Positions 1-12,083 of a DNA stretch of 64,000 nucleotides are shown here, piece by piece. The stretch covers positions 372,001 to 436,000 of the forward strand of contig JALRME010000029.1 in the NCBI GenBank assembly GCA_026120035.1, written 5' to 3'. Source of the stretch: Coleophoma eucalyptorum (taxonomy: Eukaryota > Ascomycota > Leotiomycetes > Helotiales > Dermateaceae). Numbering within the stretch: the stretch's first letter is position 1; the number at the start of each line of letters is the position of its first letter. The notes beneath the pieces are model-generated. The model was given only the letters and a program-made list of their open reading frames with translations. It had not been told where the DNA came from and made no database searches. A program made the translations under genes and the position numbers.

Positions 1-1518
1 AAACCAGAGCTCAAATACTACCCGTGTATGTGTCGGAAGTAGATAGCTCATTTCATCGTTGACAACTTCTGCGGAGGGAGTCGAATTCTTTTGATAACAT
101 GTTTTTGATTCCTGCCTTTGGTATTATTCCTCACTGCTGGTTCCACGCAAGCGATTCAGCCCGTGTATTACAAAAAGGCTAATCGTAGAAGCATGCACAT
201 GAATGATCGAGCTCTTGGAAAAAGATCCAAGCCTTGTCAACTTATGAACAGTCTAGTGATCGCGATGACTGCATTGCGTTTCTCAATAGATTTGACGCTA
301 AGGTAGAGTTGAGCTGAAAACACGATCGTTGGAGAACATACTTCATATGGGTTGTGTGATGTCCACTGGGAGCCGTCCTTTGAAACCTTCCGCCACTGGA
401 GAATGCTTGTTATGTTCAATACGAAAAACTCAAAGTTGCCAACTTAAACTAATCGGCTATACACGGCAAATAGTAATAGATTTACAAATAGTTTCACAAC
501 TGGTGTAAGACAGCATGGATCTTCTGAGCAAATCCAACTTTAATCCATCTTAAAGACTCTATAGGTTGTATAGTAAGTATTGTGATGCCGGAGAAACCTA
601 GCACGGCACACAAAGACCGATGACAAGTGAGGTGTGGCTTTTATGGCTACAACCGTACAACAGCCGTGTGGATAGGTGAATGACAATAAGGGGCTGGACT
701 GCATAAGCACTCTCGGCACTTTGCCCACCATTGACCAAATTGAAAACCGCCGTGAACCCAAGACTGCAGACTTCCATCCTCACCGCCCAAGGGGTGGTAA
801 TATGATGACCCGGACTATTTCCGAGTTGCAAGCTCGTAATATATCGTAAGTTATCCGAACGAGGTGCTGCTCGTTTAGATAACAATTTCGGCGAATGATG
901 AAAACAAGAAGAAGAAATGAAGGTATAGCAGGAAAAGGGAAAGGTATATTCGGAACCTAATTCAGCTTAGGAGGTTCAGCTGAGGAGAGCATTCTGCACA
1001 TTCCCCTTCCAGCTAGCGTTTTTGCATTTGTCCTGTTGGCCCTGGTGGTCTTGCCCAACAGCAAACAGCATCAGCAACAGGAACAGCTGACATAAGGGTT
1101 ATAACCTTCGCATTTTAGTGCTGACAGCAGAGCATCCGGCGCCATCATTTACGGCCCCCTACGGACCTACAAGACCATCACCGTACGGGACTTCTCGTCT
1201 TGTCCAATGGCCGAAGTCCAATCGCGAGTTGCCTCGTCCGGCTTACTTACTAATCGCCAATTATGGAGAATACTGCTGTTGCTGGTGACCCCGAAACACT
1301 TCTTCACGCCCAGCGGTGCATGACCGACTAGGCAATCCGCCTAGGGCCTCCTTAATGAGGCCATCGTGCAAATCCGTTTCCTCTCAGTTCTTGTCTTTCC
1401 TGCTCCTCGAGAGCGTTTGGAAAATGTGATCTACGTACCCTCCCTACCCCTTGGTTCCAGATCTGCTCTTCTTCCCATCTTCTGCACATTCCGGGCTGTC
1501 GACATTCACAGAGGCGTG
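1..1518. other. Upstream intergenic region, no gene seen
   Basis: I find no supportable gene here. The open frames on both strands are short, lack family resemblance and show no consistent splice structure. The last few hundred bases are pyrimidine-rich, as is common in fungal promoters and leaders, and lead into the zinc-cluster gene downstream. An exon of a gene outside the left edge cannot be excluded. Confidence 0.5.
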
Positions 1519-1533
1519 ATGTCACAGCGCTAA
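1519..1533 (+). promoter_or_regulatory. Minimal uORF abutting the zinc-cluster start codon
   Basis: A four-codon upstream frame (Met-Ser-Gln-Arg-stop) lies in the same frame as the main gene, and its TAA is immediately followed by the main ATG (TAAATG). If the transcript starts upstream of it, ribosomes must bypass it or terminate and restart with no spacer. Its presence is read directly from the sequence; a regulatory role is inference. Confidence 0.5.
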
Positions 1534-3336
1534 ATGGCTCCGGGCAGTGATGGCACCACTCTCAGCACCACGGCATCCAGGCTTGATTCCACTGGATCAC
1601 CTCCCTCCTCTTCAGATTCTACGACGGCCTCGGTGCCCGTTCCCAAGCGACGAAGAGCTGGAGCCCCCAAAACCAAGACAGGTTGCCAGATCTGTCGCAC
1701 TCGACGCATCAAGTGTGACGAGACCAAGCCAGCGTGTAATCGATGTCAAAAGTCTGGCATTGCCTGTCCTGGATACACATTGCCCCAACCAAAACGTGTC
1801 GCTGTCCGCTCTGTTCAGTATCGGCCTCTGGCTCCATCAGATTCCAACTCTCCAGCCCTGATTCCCGCTCCCACTGCACCTGATCCTCCCGCCCCAACTG
1901 CATATGGCGCTATAACCTTACACAAAACCCTCTCACCCTACACTGCAGCTTTTGAGAATGAGCGCGAGTTTTACTACTTCAATTCATTTTGTAAGGACTT
2001 CCTACCCGCTGTACCTGGCTACTTACTTCCACCATCCGCATGGTCTCGAATGGTACTTCAAGAGACACAGCATGAACTGTGTCTACGTCATGCCATCTCG
2101 GCTTTAAGCGCTCTGATCACGTCTTTGGGCACAGGATCCCATTCTTTACATTCTGCACCGGCTTCCAAATCCAATTTGCAGAACGATGAACACCGGATTT
2201 TCGCAATGGTGTGGTACCACAAGGCCATGAAAGGAATGAGGGTGATTGCCAGTCCACGAGCCGCTTTACTAGCTTGTCTAATAATTTTCATTTTTGAGTC
2301 GCTTTCTGATCGTTTCGATTTGGCCATTGGCCAGATCCAGAACGGTCTTAAACTCTTGGAGCGGCTATCTTCTAATGGTCAAACTGGAACATGGAGTAAA
2401 AGGGCTGTAGAACTCACATCTCCGGTGCTTTACGTTGAGGATGATCTAGTTCGGATTCTTGTCAACCTTGAAATAAGCCTGCTTCCATTCGCACGATCAA
2501 AACCATTGCCATGTCAGAGGGAGTTCTATCAAAATATTAGTCCAGACAGGGAGAAGATTCCATCAACTGGCTTCGTATCTTTTCTCGAAGCAAAAGAGTC
2601 ATTAGAGCGTATTATGGCAAGGGGAATCGATACACAGGCTTTTGGCGTGCCATGGCAGCGTCGCACAGATGGTCCAACCTTCGAAGGTCAAGGTGATGGT
2701 TGGAGATCTGTTTCTTCAGTATTCTCTTCACTAGCATCAATTGAGCTATGCTTTCTTGAAACGGATGCCTGGTCTACTGCAATGCAGCAACTTTGCTCAA
2801 GAACACCACCATCGAAAGACAGCGAAGATTTTATGCACTCCATATCAATGCAGATACAGGCAAAGACCACAAAGATCTTACTCGCAAGACGTCTATTCAC
2901 ACTCGAATGCCAATTCGACTCACTCAATCAGGACTTCATCGCGATTGTCCAAATGTGCGAGGAATATACAACAAATCCACTGTACCGACGTCCTGCACCG
3001 AAAATCATCATCAGTCGCTATGGAGCTATCCTGCCGCTATTTCTGGTCGTCGGTAGATGTCGGGAACGGGATGTTCGCCGGAAAGCTCTACAGATGCTTG
3101 AGCGCCTTAAAAGAAGAGAGGGGACATTGGACAGCGATGCCTGGTCACGACTGGGAAGCTGGATTATTGACTTGGAAGAGGATGGGCTCGATGACGGCTT
3201 GATGATTCCCGAAGAACGGCGTGTGCGACTTAGTAAGATCAAGATTCATGCCCAAACAAAGACCCTCGAAGCTCTTGTCGAGAAAAAAGTGGAAAATGGA
3301 GGATCCATCGAGATTCCAACCCGCATACAATGGTAG
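1534..3336 (+). CDS. Zn2Cys6 transcription factor
   Basis: A single-exon 600-residue protein. Residues 51-78 hold a canonical binuclear zinc cluster (Cys51, 54, 61, 68, 71, 78; spacing C2C6C6C2C6C), preceded by a basic KRRR patch at 38-41 that may act as nuclear localisation or DNA contact. The N-terminal 50 residues are Ser/Thr/Pro-rich. After a proline-rich linker (about 90-130) comes a long helical region like the fungal-specific factor domain 2 family (PF11951 type), which often regulates metabolism or development. By family it should be a nuclear DNA-binding regulator; its targets cannot be told from sequence. It stands alone and converges on the kinesin gene. The ATG at 1534 is chosen because an in-frame stop lies directly before it. 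Confidence 0.9.
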   Translation: MAPGSDGTTLSTTASRLDSTGSPPSSSDSTTASVPVPKRRRAGAPKTKTGCQICRTRRIKCDETKPACNRCQKSGIACPGYTLPQPKRVAVRSVQYRPLAPSDSNSPALIPAPTAPDPPAPTAYGAITLHKTLSPYTAAFENEREFYYFNSFCKDFLPAVPGYLLPPSAWSRMVLQETQHELCLRHAISALSALITSLGTGSHSLHSAPASKSNLQNDEHRIFAMVWYHKAMKGMRVIASPRAALLACLIIFIFESLSDRFDLAIGQIQNGLKLLERLSSNGQTGTWSKRAVELTSPVLYVEDDLVRILVNLEISLLPFARSKPLPCQREFYQNISPDREKIPSTGFVSFLEAKESLERIMARGIDTQAFGVPWQRRTDGPTFEGQGDGWRSVSSVFSSLASIELCFLETDAWSTAMQQLCSRTPPSKDSEDFMHSISMQIQAKTTKILLARRLFTLECQFDSLNQDFIAIVQMCEEYTTNPLYRRPAPKIIISRYGAILPLFLVVGRCRERDVRRKALQMLERLKRREGTLDSDAWSRLGSWIIDLEEDGLDDGLMIPEERRVRLSKIKIHAQTKTLEALVEKKVENGGSIEIPTRIQW

Positions 3337-4796
3337 CTAAAAATGGCATCTTTAGTCTGGGTTATTAAGCTGAAATGCTATTGGCGAGATCTTCTAAGAG
3401 TAAAAGCAGGAGACACACTAAGAAGCTGGAATTATTTACTAGCTTTATTTTGGTGTTTGTGGTTTGTACCGCTGGATGCCGCAGCCTTGGATCTTTAGGA
3501 TCGACTACGACTTCATCTTTGAAACCCCAGAATACTTTGGTTGCTTTTGCATCGGAAAGGAACTGTAAGGCGGGATATTTGTAGAATATGAAATAAGGGT
3601 TGAAGTCCACCTACATTCGGCGAAAGTGAAGCGCTTTGATGGCCTCTCTACTTCTGGCAAGGCAACATAACGACAGCTACACGTCTCAGATATACACAGG
3701 CATGACTGCTGTACTTCTATAATATGTCAGATTCGTTTATAGCTAGTGCACTCTTTAGAAGAGCACGCTCTTTACACTGGTCACTCAGTATTACCTACAT
3801 AAAGACATTTGTATTATAAGAATAATACCGTATATATCTATATTCATGCTCATACCTCCTACGTTCTCTTGAAGATTTTTCTACTACTCACTCATTACCT
3901 TATTACTGTCCTTTCTTTGACCCAGACTCATGGTGCTCTCATTCACTTTTCATCAACCCATTCAAGTGTGATATCTTTAGTATTTCCAAGGCCCAGTCTC
4001 ACGCACTTATAGTCTAGGGGCATTTGATAATCGCCTTCTGATAGAACAAAGCAGAGTTCTTGGGATGCGAATTGCACTTCCTCATTCTCGCCTGCGCCTG
4101 CTCCTATAACATAGAATCATTGTCGTTTCTATCCCCGTTCTCTTTACTAATATGAATGAACCGGATGGCACATCCAAAAATTAGGTACATAATCTATACA
4201 TCCTCTGAGAAGCAAGGATAAATCAATGGGAGAACAATAACACACGAAACGGCAATCAAGAGACAAGGACGAATTTATATTATAGTATGAACTCAATCTT
4301 ATCAATCCCATTCCAGAACAAAGTAAAAAGAGCGCACAGCTGACAAAGGTTCTGAAGCAGCACAGTTCTGCCTGAAGTAATTAATACACAAGAAGAAAAT
4401 AAAACAAAGAGAAAGCATACAAAAGAGAAAGAAAAGGTAGACTAGACTATGTAATAAAGCAGTCAGTGTGTGATGAAAACGCATTCCGTCCCACCATTGA
4501 TCCAAGTTCCTGGCGCCCAGAATTCGAGAGAACGCCCTCAGAAGAGAAGATAAAGGACGCAATCATCTAACGCCGTTCAATGACCGTGACCAACCCCGAA
4601 AACAACCAGCGACGCCATCCAATGCAGAAGCAACCACCATAAAAGAAAGAGAAAAAAAACGAAAATCAACGTAAAGCAAGGGCCAAATCTTTCTCCCAGA
4701 GAATGGATATGCCCATCATAATTATCGTCTGCCTCTACACTCCCAGGTAGGGCGTATGCAAAAATCAAAATTTATCTGGTACAATTCTATTGCCGC
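3337..4796. other. Convergent intergenic region
   Basis: This is the tail-to-tail spacer between the zinc-cluster gene and the kinesin gene. It is AT-rich and presumably holds both 3' UTRs. Short frames on both strands look random; one (3375-3584) has a hydrophobic stretch but no family resemblance. I see nothing else. Confidence 0.5.
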
Positions 4797-7700
4797 TCAT
4801 CTCCATCCCTTCCCGACAATGCTAGAGACAGACTCGCGAGGTTTTGGCGCGCTGCCTACGGTGCCGTTCAATCGTATTGCGTGGCTAGACATGCCAGAGA
4901 CCTGTCGTCCGTCACCAATAGTCGTACGGCGGGTGGCATTCTTCATGACCGGGTGCGTCCGTGGGCTCAAGACGTTGCTCTGGAAGCCACCTTCCTTCTG
5001 GGTGCCGACCATACGCCGAGCATGGCTGCTGGTGAAGATCGAGTTCTCACCTGGTGGTGATCCGACGACGGTAGCTCTTGAAGGGCTTCGACGTCGCTGA
5101 ACTCGAAGGCCGGATTCCGACGAGCCGTGGTTGTGCGACTGCCGTGAGTTGGATCCTGAGCGCTTCAACGCCATTCCTATCTTCACACTCTCTGTTCGAT
5201 CAAAGCTGTTTTCTCCTTCGGACGAAGAGCTGTTGCCACTATCAAGTGGAGCATTCTCGCCCGTAGCTGCAACCGTGCGTATAGACGAACGGTTTCCTGC
5301 CTTGCTTGCGTCGATGGTTCTTAAGGGCGAGATCTCGCTATCAGAAGACACGAGCTTCGTGAGGGTTGGTGGCTGGGGCGATCCGTCAGATTTCTTGGAC
5401 AGGAAGCCTGCTTGGAAACGTGGATTGGACTTTGGCTTAATATCTATACTCTTCTCAGGGGCGGGATATAATGGAGATGAGTTGAGAGAATCGTCGAGTT
5501 CAGCGGCAAGGTATGAAGGGATTGCCGGCAGGTTAACACTGTGGTCAATAGATGAGTCGTGCTCTGGCGATGACATTGGCTTCTGAGGAGTCTTTTCAAA
5601 CTCAGCAAGAGCTCCAGAATCTGCATCGTCTCTCCACCTCACACTTCGTTTTGATGGGGTTCTCTTCACAGGAAATGAGATTCCCTTCTTGGTATTCACA
5701 GGCTTTCTCCTCTTTGGTGAAGCCTTCATTGGCGAAGTAGAAACTGGTTCAGGTGCTGGTATTACTGGAGCTGACACAGTTTCGCTCGGGATCAAATTCA
5801 CAGCCTTCTTTTTCTTCGGGGTGCCTCGTTTCGTTGGGGGGACAGCTTGAACGATGTTCAAAGACCCGTCTGGCTTGATAATCTGAGACACTGCGCCAGC
5901 GCTTACATTCAGTAGTCTGGTAAGAATGGTCTTTGCATGAAGTATGGCCTCTGCCTCGCTCATGTTAAGGATATCGCTGAGGGAGGAAATGATGTCGAAT
6001 TGAGCTGAGAGCAGCACTTGCATAACAGCAGCATCGCCAGCCTTCTCCTGCTCGAGCACGTCCTGCAAAGCCTCTCTGATGGCGTTGGCTTTCAAAATCT
6101 CTGTCTCCCTACTCAAGCTGGATGCCTCCAAGGAGTCAGTTGAACCTTCCACCTCCGTGATTTGTCGCAAGCTGCTCTGTAATGCTGTTTCGATCGCTCG
6201 CTCCCAGTTGCACTTGTCCAATTTCTGGTGAAAGTGTTGTCGACTATGCTCGAGCTCAATCAAAATACCTTGCGCTGTCTTACGCATAGCCATCAAGCTC
6301 GGTGGCATTTCCTCATCTTCCCGTGTATCGCAGATCTGATCGAAAGCTGCGATCCAACCGGAGAGCATGGAGATTCGACGCTCCACCTGTCGGAGTCGCC
6401 TCATGTTGTTAATCTTCTCTTGACGCTCCATACTGGAAGCCTCATATGCCAATCGAATCCTTGCAAATCCGTCCCTACAGATTCCCTCTTTCTTCTCACT
6501 CTGCTTCTTGAATTTCACAAAAGCGGCTCCTTCGGAATCCTTTTGTTGGGCTCGGAGTTCATTGATCAAGGCCATTTGCTCGTCAATCTTCACTAGGAAG
6601 TCCTTGACATGACGATTAACATTGTAGACATTTCTTGTGACTTTAGTTTGAATGTTCTTGGCTCGATTTGCGTATCTCAGGGTATTTTGTGTCTCGTCGA
6701 AGTGTGCACTAGACGGACTGACACACACAATCATGACAGTCTTACAGTTTCCACCTAGAGAGAACTTTAAGAGTCGAGTGAGTTTCGAGTTTCTGTATGG
6801 CACGTGGTTCCTCTTCCGAACATCACAGAGGGCGTTGATACAGCTTCCCAGTGCCAGCAGGGACTTGTTGATATTCGCTCCCTCCGTGAGTCTTTCACCT
6901 CTGTTTTTCGTAGCACTGGCACGTTCACTTCCCGCCAAGTCGATGATGCTAAGTGTTGCCATGGTGTGTGGCTCGTTGACATTTGCATTTCGATCCTTTT
7001 GGGCGACATTGATTTGCAGAACGGCGTGTGAGCGTGATGAAGTTGCGTTAGCTTCTGTTGGCGAAACAGTACGGTTCTCGTTTCCCTGAACTATCATATC
7101 CATAACCTGCTGTACATCCTTCGGGCTATGACTTGATAATCCTGCTACAGATACTGCCTGGTTTGCATCCTCGCGTAACATCAGTCCTTGTTTGCTGCCT
7201 CCGGGTACTAGGAGATCTCGAATTGTCTCGTTGTAAATCTCCAAGTATGAAAGGGATACTTCGGTGACCTTTTCGTCGCTTCTTTCTGCGATCTTCTCAA
7301 AGAGTTCCTGCATGGTAAGAAAGATGATTCCAGGTTGTGCTGCTGTTCCAGTAATAGTATGCGTCTTTCCACAACCAGTTGCACCATAAGCAAAGACCGT
7401 AGCATTGTATCCATCAAGTACACTGTCGAGCAGACATCTGGTTGTCGACTCGTACACATCTCCTTGTGTCGTGTTGTCATCGAACACCCTATCGAATCCG
7501 AATGTCTGATCCTTCGACCTCTTTCCCATGTTTGAAACAACAGACCTGGAGAATCTCTGAACAGGATTGTCTTCCGGAGGGTCGAAAATACTGTCCAGTC
7601 AGAAAAGGGGCACCTATCCGTGCTGCTCATACTTACAGGCATTTCTCATCTACAACCTTGATGACAGGTCGGATGCCTTTCTGACCCAGCTTGGGTGTCG

Positions 7701-7945
7701 GTACGCCAGCCAGAGAGCCATCCCCAAGAAAAAGTGTTCCATCGTCGGTCTTAGTTCTGTATAGTCACTAGTAAGTATTTTTGTGCCAACTTCCAAGGTG
7801 TGCATTCGTACATTTGTGCAGCTTCGCGGATTGTGAAAGGTCGAACTCGAACTGCGAGCTATCAGCGATTTTCCTTTTCTCCTCCAAACCTATGCAATGA
7901 CATACCGGCCACCGAGATCGATGATGCTCCTCCTGGTGCGCTCAT
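4797..7945 (-). CDS. Kinesin-8 (Kip3/Klp5-Klp6-like) motor protein
   Basis: Proposed model: complement join(4797..7590, 7637..7756, 7812..7851, 7906..7945), 997 residues. The first exons join in phase into a continuous motor N-terminus (VRVRPF, then DGTLFLGDGS, then FDPPEDNP). The P-loop GATGCGKTHT is at 136-145, switch I SSRSH at 251-255 and switch II DLAGSER at 284-290. The FDPPEDNP region and the overall motor fit the kinesin-8 class: plus-end-directed motors that depolymerise microtubules, limit spindle and cytoplasmic microtubule length and help nuclear positioning. After the motor come a helical neck and coiled coil (about 420-570) and a basic Ser/Pro-rich tail likely to bind microtubules. 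Exons 1 and 2 are only 40 nt each. The start ATG at 7945 is chosen because it gives MSAPGG directly before the first motor strand. Confidence 0.9.
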
Positions 7946-9651
7946 CTTGCAAGTACTTTTCAGCAAGTTGGTCCACTGCGCACCTCAGCTCCCACGCGTA
8001 AACAAAAGACACTAAGGTCGTGATCGTGGAGGAAGATTAGGCAATAGAACTAAGCCTAGGGTAAAAGCAAGACTATGAGAAACTCAAATCATCCAATTCG
8101 AGAATGAAAGAAAGAAATTGTCGATTGTTCGTTGGTCGAAGTTGCTGAAGTCGTTGTGTTTTTTGATCGTTTGTTCTTAACGATGATGCTTCGCCTTGAC
8201 CATGTTTTTTGTGTTGCTCAGCAACCACTAGCGTAAGGCTGGCTCAGGGTCTCTTCGGCAGCCTCACAATTTCTTCCTTCCTCGTCACTCATCTTCCTAA
8301 GCTCCACTGCCACGGATACTCTTCTGAAAGGAGCAATGGAATTGTTTTTCAACAGTTCGATTGCTTTCTACCCTCTTCTCTATTTTCTGCATCATACATA
8401 GCAAGGAAGAACCTGGCTATCCTTGCTTTGTGCAAATTCAAGACGAGGTTTATCGCCGTGATCTAGTGGTTCACAACTCTTACCGAGGACAATCCAGCGA
8501 CTGGGATATTTTGCCTGGCTTCCCACGCACCAAGAACCCCTTATCCTCTGGAGAACCCCTCCATTCTTTGCGCTATGCGACTAACATGGCAGTAACACTT
8601 TGTGCTCTCCTTTGCACGTGCATGACATTTAGGGTTTTCAGGAGTAATTGATCCACCCTCTTTCTTGGGCAAGACAATTGTGTGTTCGGATCTGCACAAC
8701 TCCCAGCTGCATCGATTCCAACAAAAATTTGCTCATTCAGATAATCCATCAGAAGCCATTCTACCCTACCCAAAGCTTTAAAGAGTGGCAGCAGACTATC
8801 ATTGATGGCCTCCCGCTTCAAACATTCCCAGCGCCTGCATAGGCTGCAAACTCACTATTTATTTTCCATAATGAAGCTTCAATTCTGCCAGTTATAGTTG
8901 ACCTCTGAGCAGACGGCACGAAATGGCGCTAGCTTCAGCAAGCGGCGTACAAAGATCGTGACTTGAGTTGCCTCGTGTTATGCTGGTCAGGTTGAGCCAT
9001 CGATTGTCGTGGTTGGCCAGGATTCATATCATTCGCCATCTTACTTTATGCGCATCCAACCATAGGCCTTGTGAATCCTGATCTGAGGTGTGTGTACCCG
9101 AAGCGGTCCCCGCGTCCATTGGTGGCATACTCCAGCTACAGTACAGTACGGCACAATACAGAATTATCTTGGCGAAAATGCAGCCTAAAGTCGTTGAAGT
9201 AATCTGGCGATTGAACATGTCTTTTCTGAGAGACCTCCAGCAGTGGAAATACTGCTCTGCGCACAGTACCTGATAAACCAAAGCTTACATATCCATGCTG
9301 ACTTGATGGTTCGGCCTACCACACTAAATCACCACAATTCTGAGCATTGAAGTTCCTCGGATGCACTTTTCCACCAATATGAGTACTGTCCAATGGTATT
9401 GTGGTTAAGATGGAAAATCTGACCGCAGATCCGGGGCAGAGGAACATGGTGTGTAGGTCAGAATCTGTATACAAAATCTCGCAACCCTTGCTACTTCCCC
9501 AGACAGGAGCGCATGCACATGAGTAACCATACGCCACAATTTTAGAACCACTCAAATTCTGCCTATATTATTACCACCCTCCCCTTTTCAATCCGCTGTT
9601 CTCGGCGCGACTTGTGTTAACTTGCTTGGGTGAATGCCACATTAATCCAAC
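7946..9651. other. Divergent promoter region
   Basis: About 1.7 kb separates the kinesin (leftward) and the sugar permease (rightward), so it carries both promoters. It contains pyrimidine-rich tracts near the kinesin start. Frames here are short and show no family resemblance. A tRNA-like run near 8455 was examined and rejected. Confidence 0.5.
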
Positions 9652-11559
9652 ATGGAGAACAAGACCTGTCCACCTGAACAGTTCGAAGACATCTACTACG
9701 AGAATTATCTCGCGGATGAGAGTGTGAGTTGTATCACTCCATTTCGTTGGACATTATTAACTTAGAGTCCGAAGAAATTTGATCATTTAGATATCAGGAT
9801 TGCCGACGGACATGCAGCCTTCATAGAAGCTATGGTCAAGGAGCCCCCGAAGCCACGATCTCAAAGAGCCATAATCCTATATGCAGCATGTATTATAGGC
9901 TTTTTGTGCTCGACCATGAATGGTTTCGATGGCAGTCTCTACAATAACCTGCAAGAGAACCAAGCCTGGAGAAAATACTTTCACACACAGAATTCTGGGA
10001 TATCAGATGGAGTGATCGCAGGGATGTATCAGATTGGTGGCGTTGTAGCACTCCCATTTGTGGGACCTGCCATTGATACTTGGGGCCGTAGAGTGGGTAT
10101 GTTTATTGGTGCCATGTTGGTTGTCATTGGCACTATTGCTCAGGGCCTGGGAAACAGTGTTAAATCGTTCATGGGTGGTCGCTTTGTGTTGGGCTTTGGC
10201 GTATCTATAGCCTCTGCGGCTGGACCGATGTATGTGGTTGAGGTATCGCATCCAGCTTACAGAGGAATCATGACTGCATTCTACAACACCTGGTGGTAAG
10301 AGGGTTCTTCTAGTGGCCTGACCCATTCTAAGTCTAAAGCACAGGTTCACCGGTTCAATTTTGGCCAGTGGAGCATCGCGAGGAGCGGATAATTTGAAGG
10401 GCGACATTACTTGGAGGATTCCGGTATGGTTGCAGCTTGCTTTCTCCACACTTATCGTTATATTTGTGTATTTCATTCCGGAATCTCCAAGATGGCTTTA
10501 CGTCAATAACCGCGAGGAAGCGGCGAAAAATATGCTCACCAGGTACCACGGAGAAGGGAACCCTGAGAGCGAGTGGGTTCGCCTCCAGATGAGCGAGTAT
10601 GATGAGCTCCTAGAAATTGACGGCGCTGATAAGAGATGGTAAGTATAGAGCTATACTTCTGGCTTGGGATCTTTCCTCAAGGATTTATGATCTAAGCATA
10701 GGGTCAGTTCCCATTGCTCACGGATGCTAATAGAATATAGGTGGGACTATCGAGCCCTTTTCCATAAGAAATCCTCGTGCTATCGCTTGTACTGCAACTG
10801 CTGCATTGCAATATTTGGACAATGGGCTGGCAACGCCGTTCTCTCGTACTTCATCAGCTCCGTTCTTGACGTGGCTGGCTACACCGACACCATCTCGCAA
10901 GCCAACATCACGCTGATCAACAACTGCCAGCAGTTCTTCTGGGCCATGTGCGGATCGACAATTGTTGATCGTGTTGGACGTCGACCTCTTCTACTCTTCT
11001 CCAACTTCGGATGCTGTCTTGTATGGCTTGCGATGACAATTTCCAGCCAGCAGTTCGAGGCGCATGGTGGCAGCAAGAATTCATCAGGTACAGATCACCC
11101 TGCTGGGAAAGCTTGCCTTGCCTTTATCTTCACTTTTGGCGCCGTATATTCTCTTGGAATCACGCCTTTGCAAGCTTTATACCCAGTCGAAGTCCTGTCC
11201 TTCGAAATGCGAGCTAAGGGAATGGCATTCTCCTCGTTCGCGGTCAGTTTAGCAAATTTGATAAATCAATATGCCTGGCCGGTATCGATGCAGAAGCTGG
11301 GCTGGAAGACTTATATCATATTCACAATATGGTGTGCCATCCAAGGTGCTGTGGTCTTCTTTACAATTCCCGAGACTAAGAACCGTACAGTAAGTCGTCC
11401 AGTATCTCGTCTCCTAATGGCATCGTGGCTAACATCGCTTAGCTAGAAGAATTGGATGAGATTTTTCATTCCAGTAACCCAGTTAAGACGAGTTTGCAGA
11501 AGAAGAAGTTGGGCCTGGACGCTTATGGTGATGTGGTTAATATTGATGTTATTCAGTAA
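9652..11559 (+). CDS. MFS sugar transporter
   Basis: Model: join(9652..9723, 9766..10295, 10345..10638, 10741..11389, 11443..11559), 553 residues; all four introns start GTRAG and close in phase. It has the twelve-helix layout of the sugar porter family. Diagnostic motifs are an NGFDGSL-like first-helix motif, DTWGRR in the helix 2-3 loop, PESPRWL at about 246-252, a DRVGRRPLL loop in the second half and PETKNRT at 509-515 after helix 12. These place it among plasma-membrane proton-coupled hexose or disaccharide permeases, closest in feel to the fungal lactose-permease/hexose-carrier group. Substrate cannot be assigned. No sugar-metabolism gene lies next to it, so it is probably a stand-alone transporter. 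The short first exon supplies a soluble acidic N-terminus. Confidence 0.9.
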
Positions 11560-12083
11560 CAGCCATGAAAACAAAGTTGTATTCCTGTTCCAATCATATA
11601 TTGAAAGCACGTGGTGCTGTTTCGTCTGATCAAGATGAAGCCAAAAGTGAATGAGGAAGGTCAGGTAAACTGAAACAAAGTTCCCTTCCCACTCCTTAGT
11701 CTTTCAAATACTTGAGGGATCATTCCAAAGACAAGAACAAAGAGGCTGGGGCTGACAAGTGGAGCTGAAAGCTGACTGAACTTGAAGAGTTCGTGAGATT
11801 GAGGATGTGGAATCAAGACGTGATGACAAATCCAACTTCGCCTCTACTGTGCCTCGAAGCTCCAACCCCCACTAGGCTGATGACGCTATGAAGCTCTGTT
11901 TGCCTTCAAAACACTTTCTTTACAAATCCATAAAGACGCAATCGAAGCTCCCTACAATATTCGTCTCCCATCAATTGAAACTCTCCTTGATTCACATACC
12001 CCCGCAAAACAGCTGCGAAAATTAAATCCATCAAACTGCCTCTCTCACTCCGCCTCTTAGTCCTCGGTATCCTCGTCTTCATC
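11560..12083. other. Intergenic region
   Basis: About 520 bp between the permease and msrA, both rightward. It should contain the permease terminator and the msrA promoter. I see no gene; a leftward frame overlapping it is a shadow of the msrA first exon. Confidence 0.5.

Noticed and set aside
5131..5586. Rightward 151-residue frame inside the kinesin gene
   Set aside because: Antisense of the low-complexity kinesin tail, with no independent support.
8450..8525. tRNA-like run containing GTGATCTAGTGGTTCA
   Set aside because: It resembles a D-arm region, but there is no matching T-arm GGTTCRA box and no closing acceptor stem.
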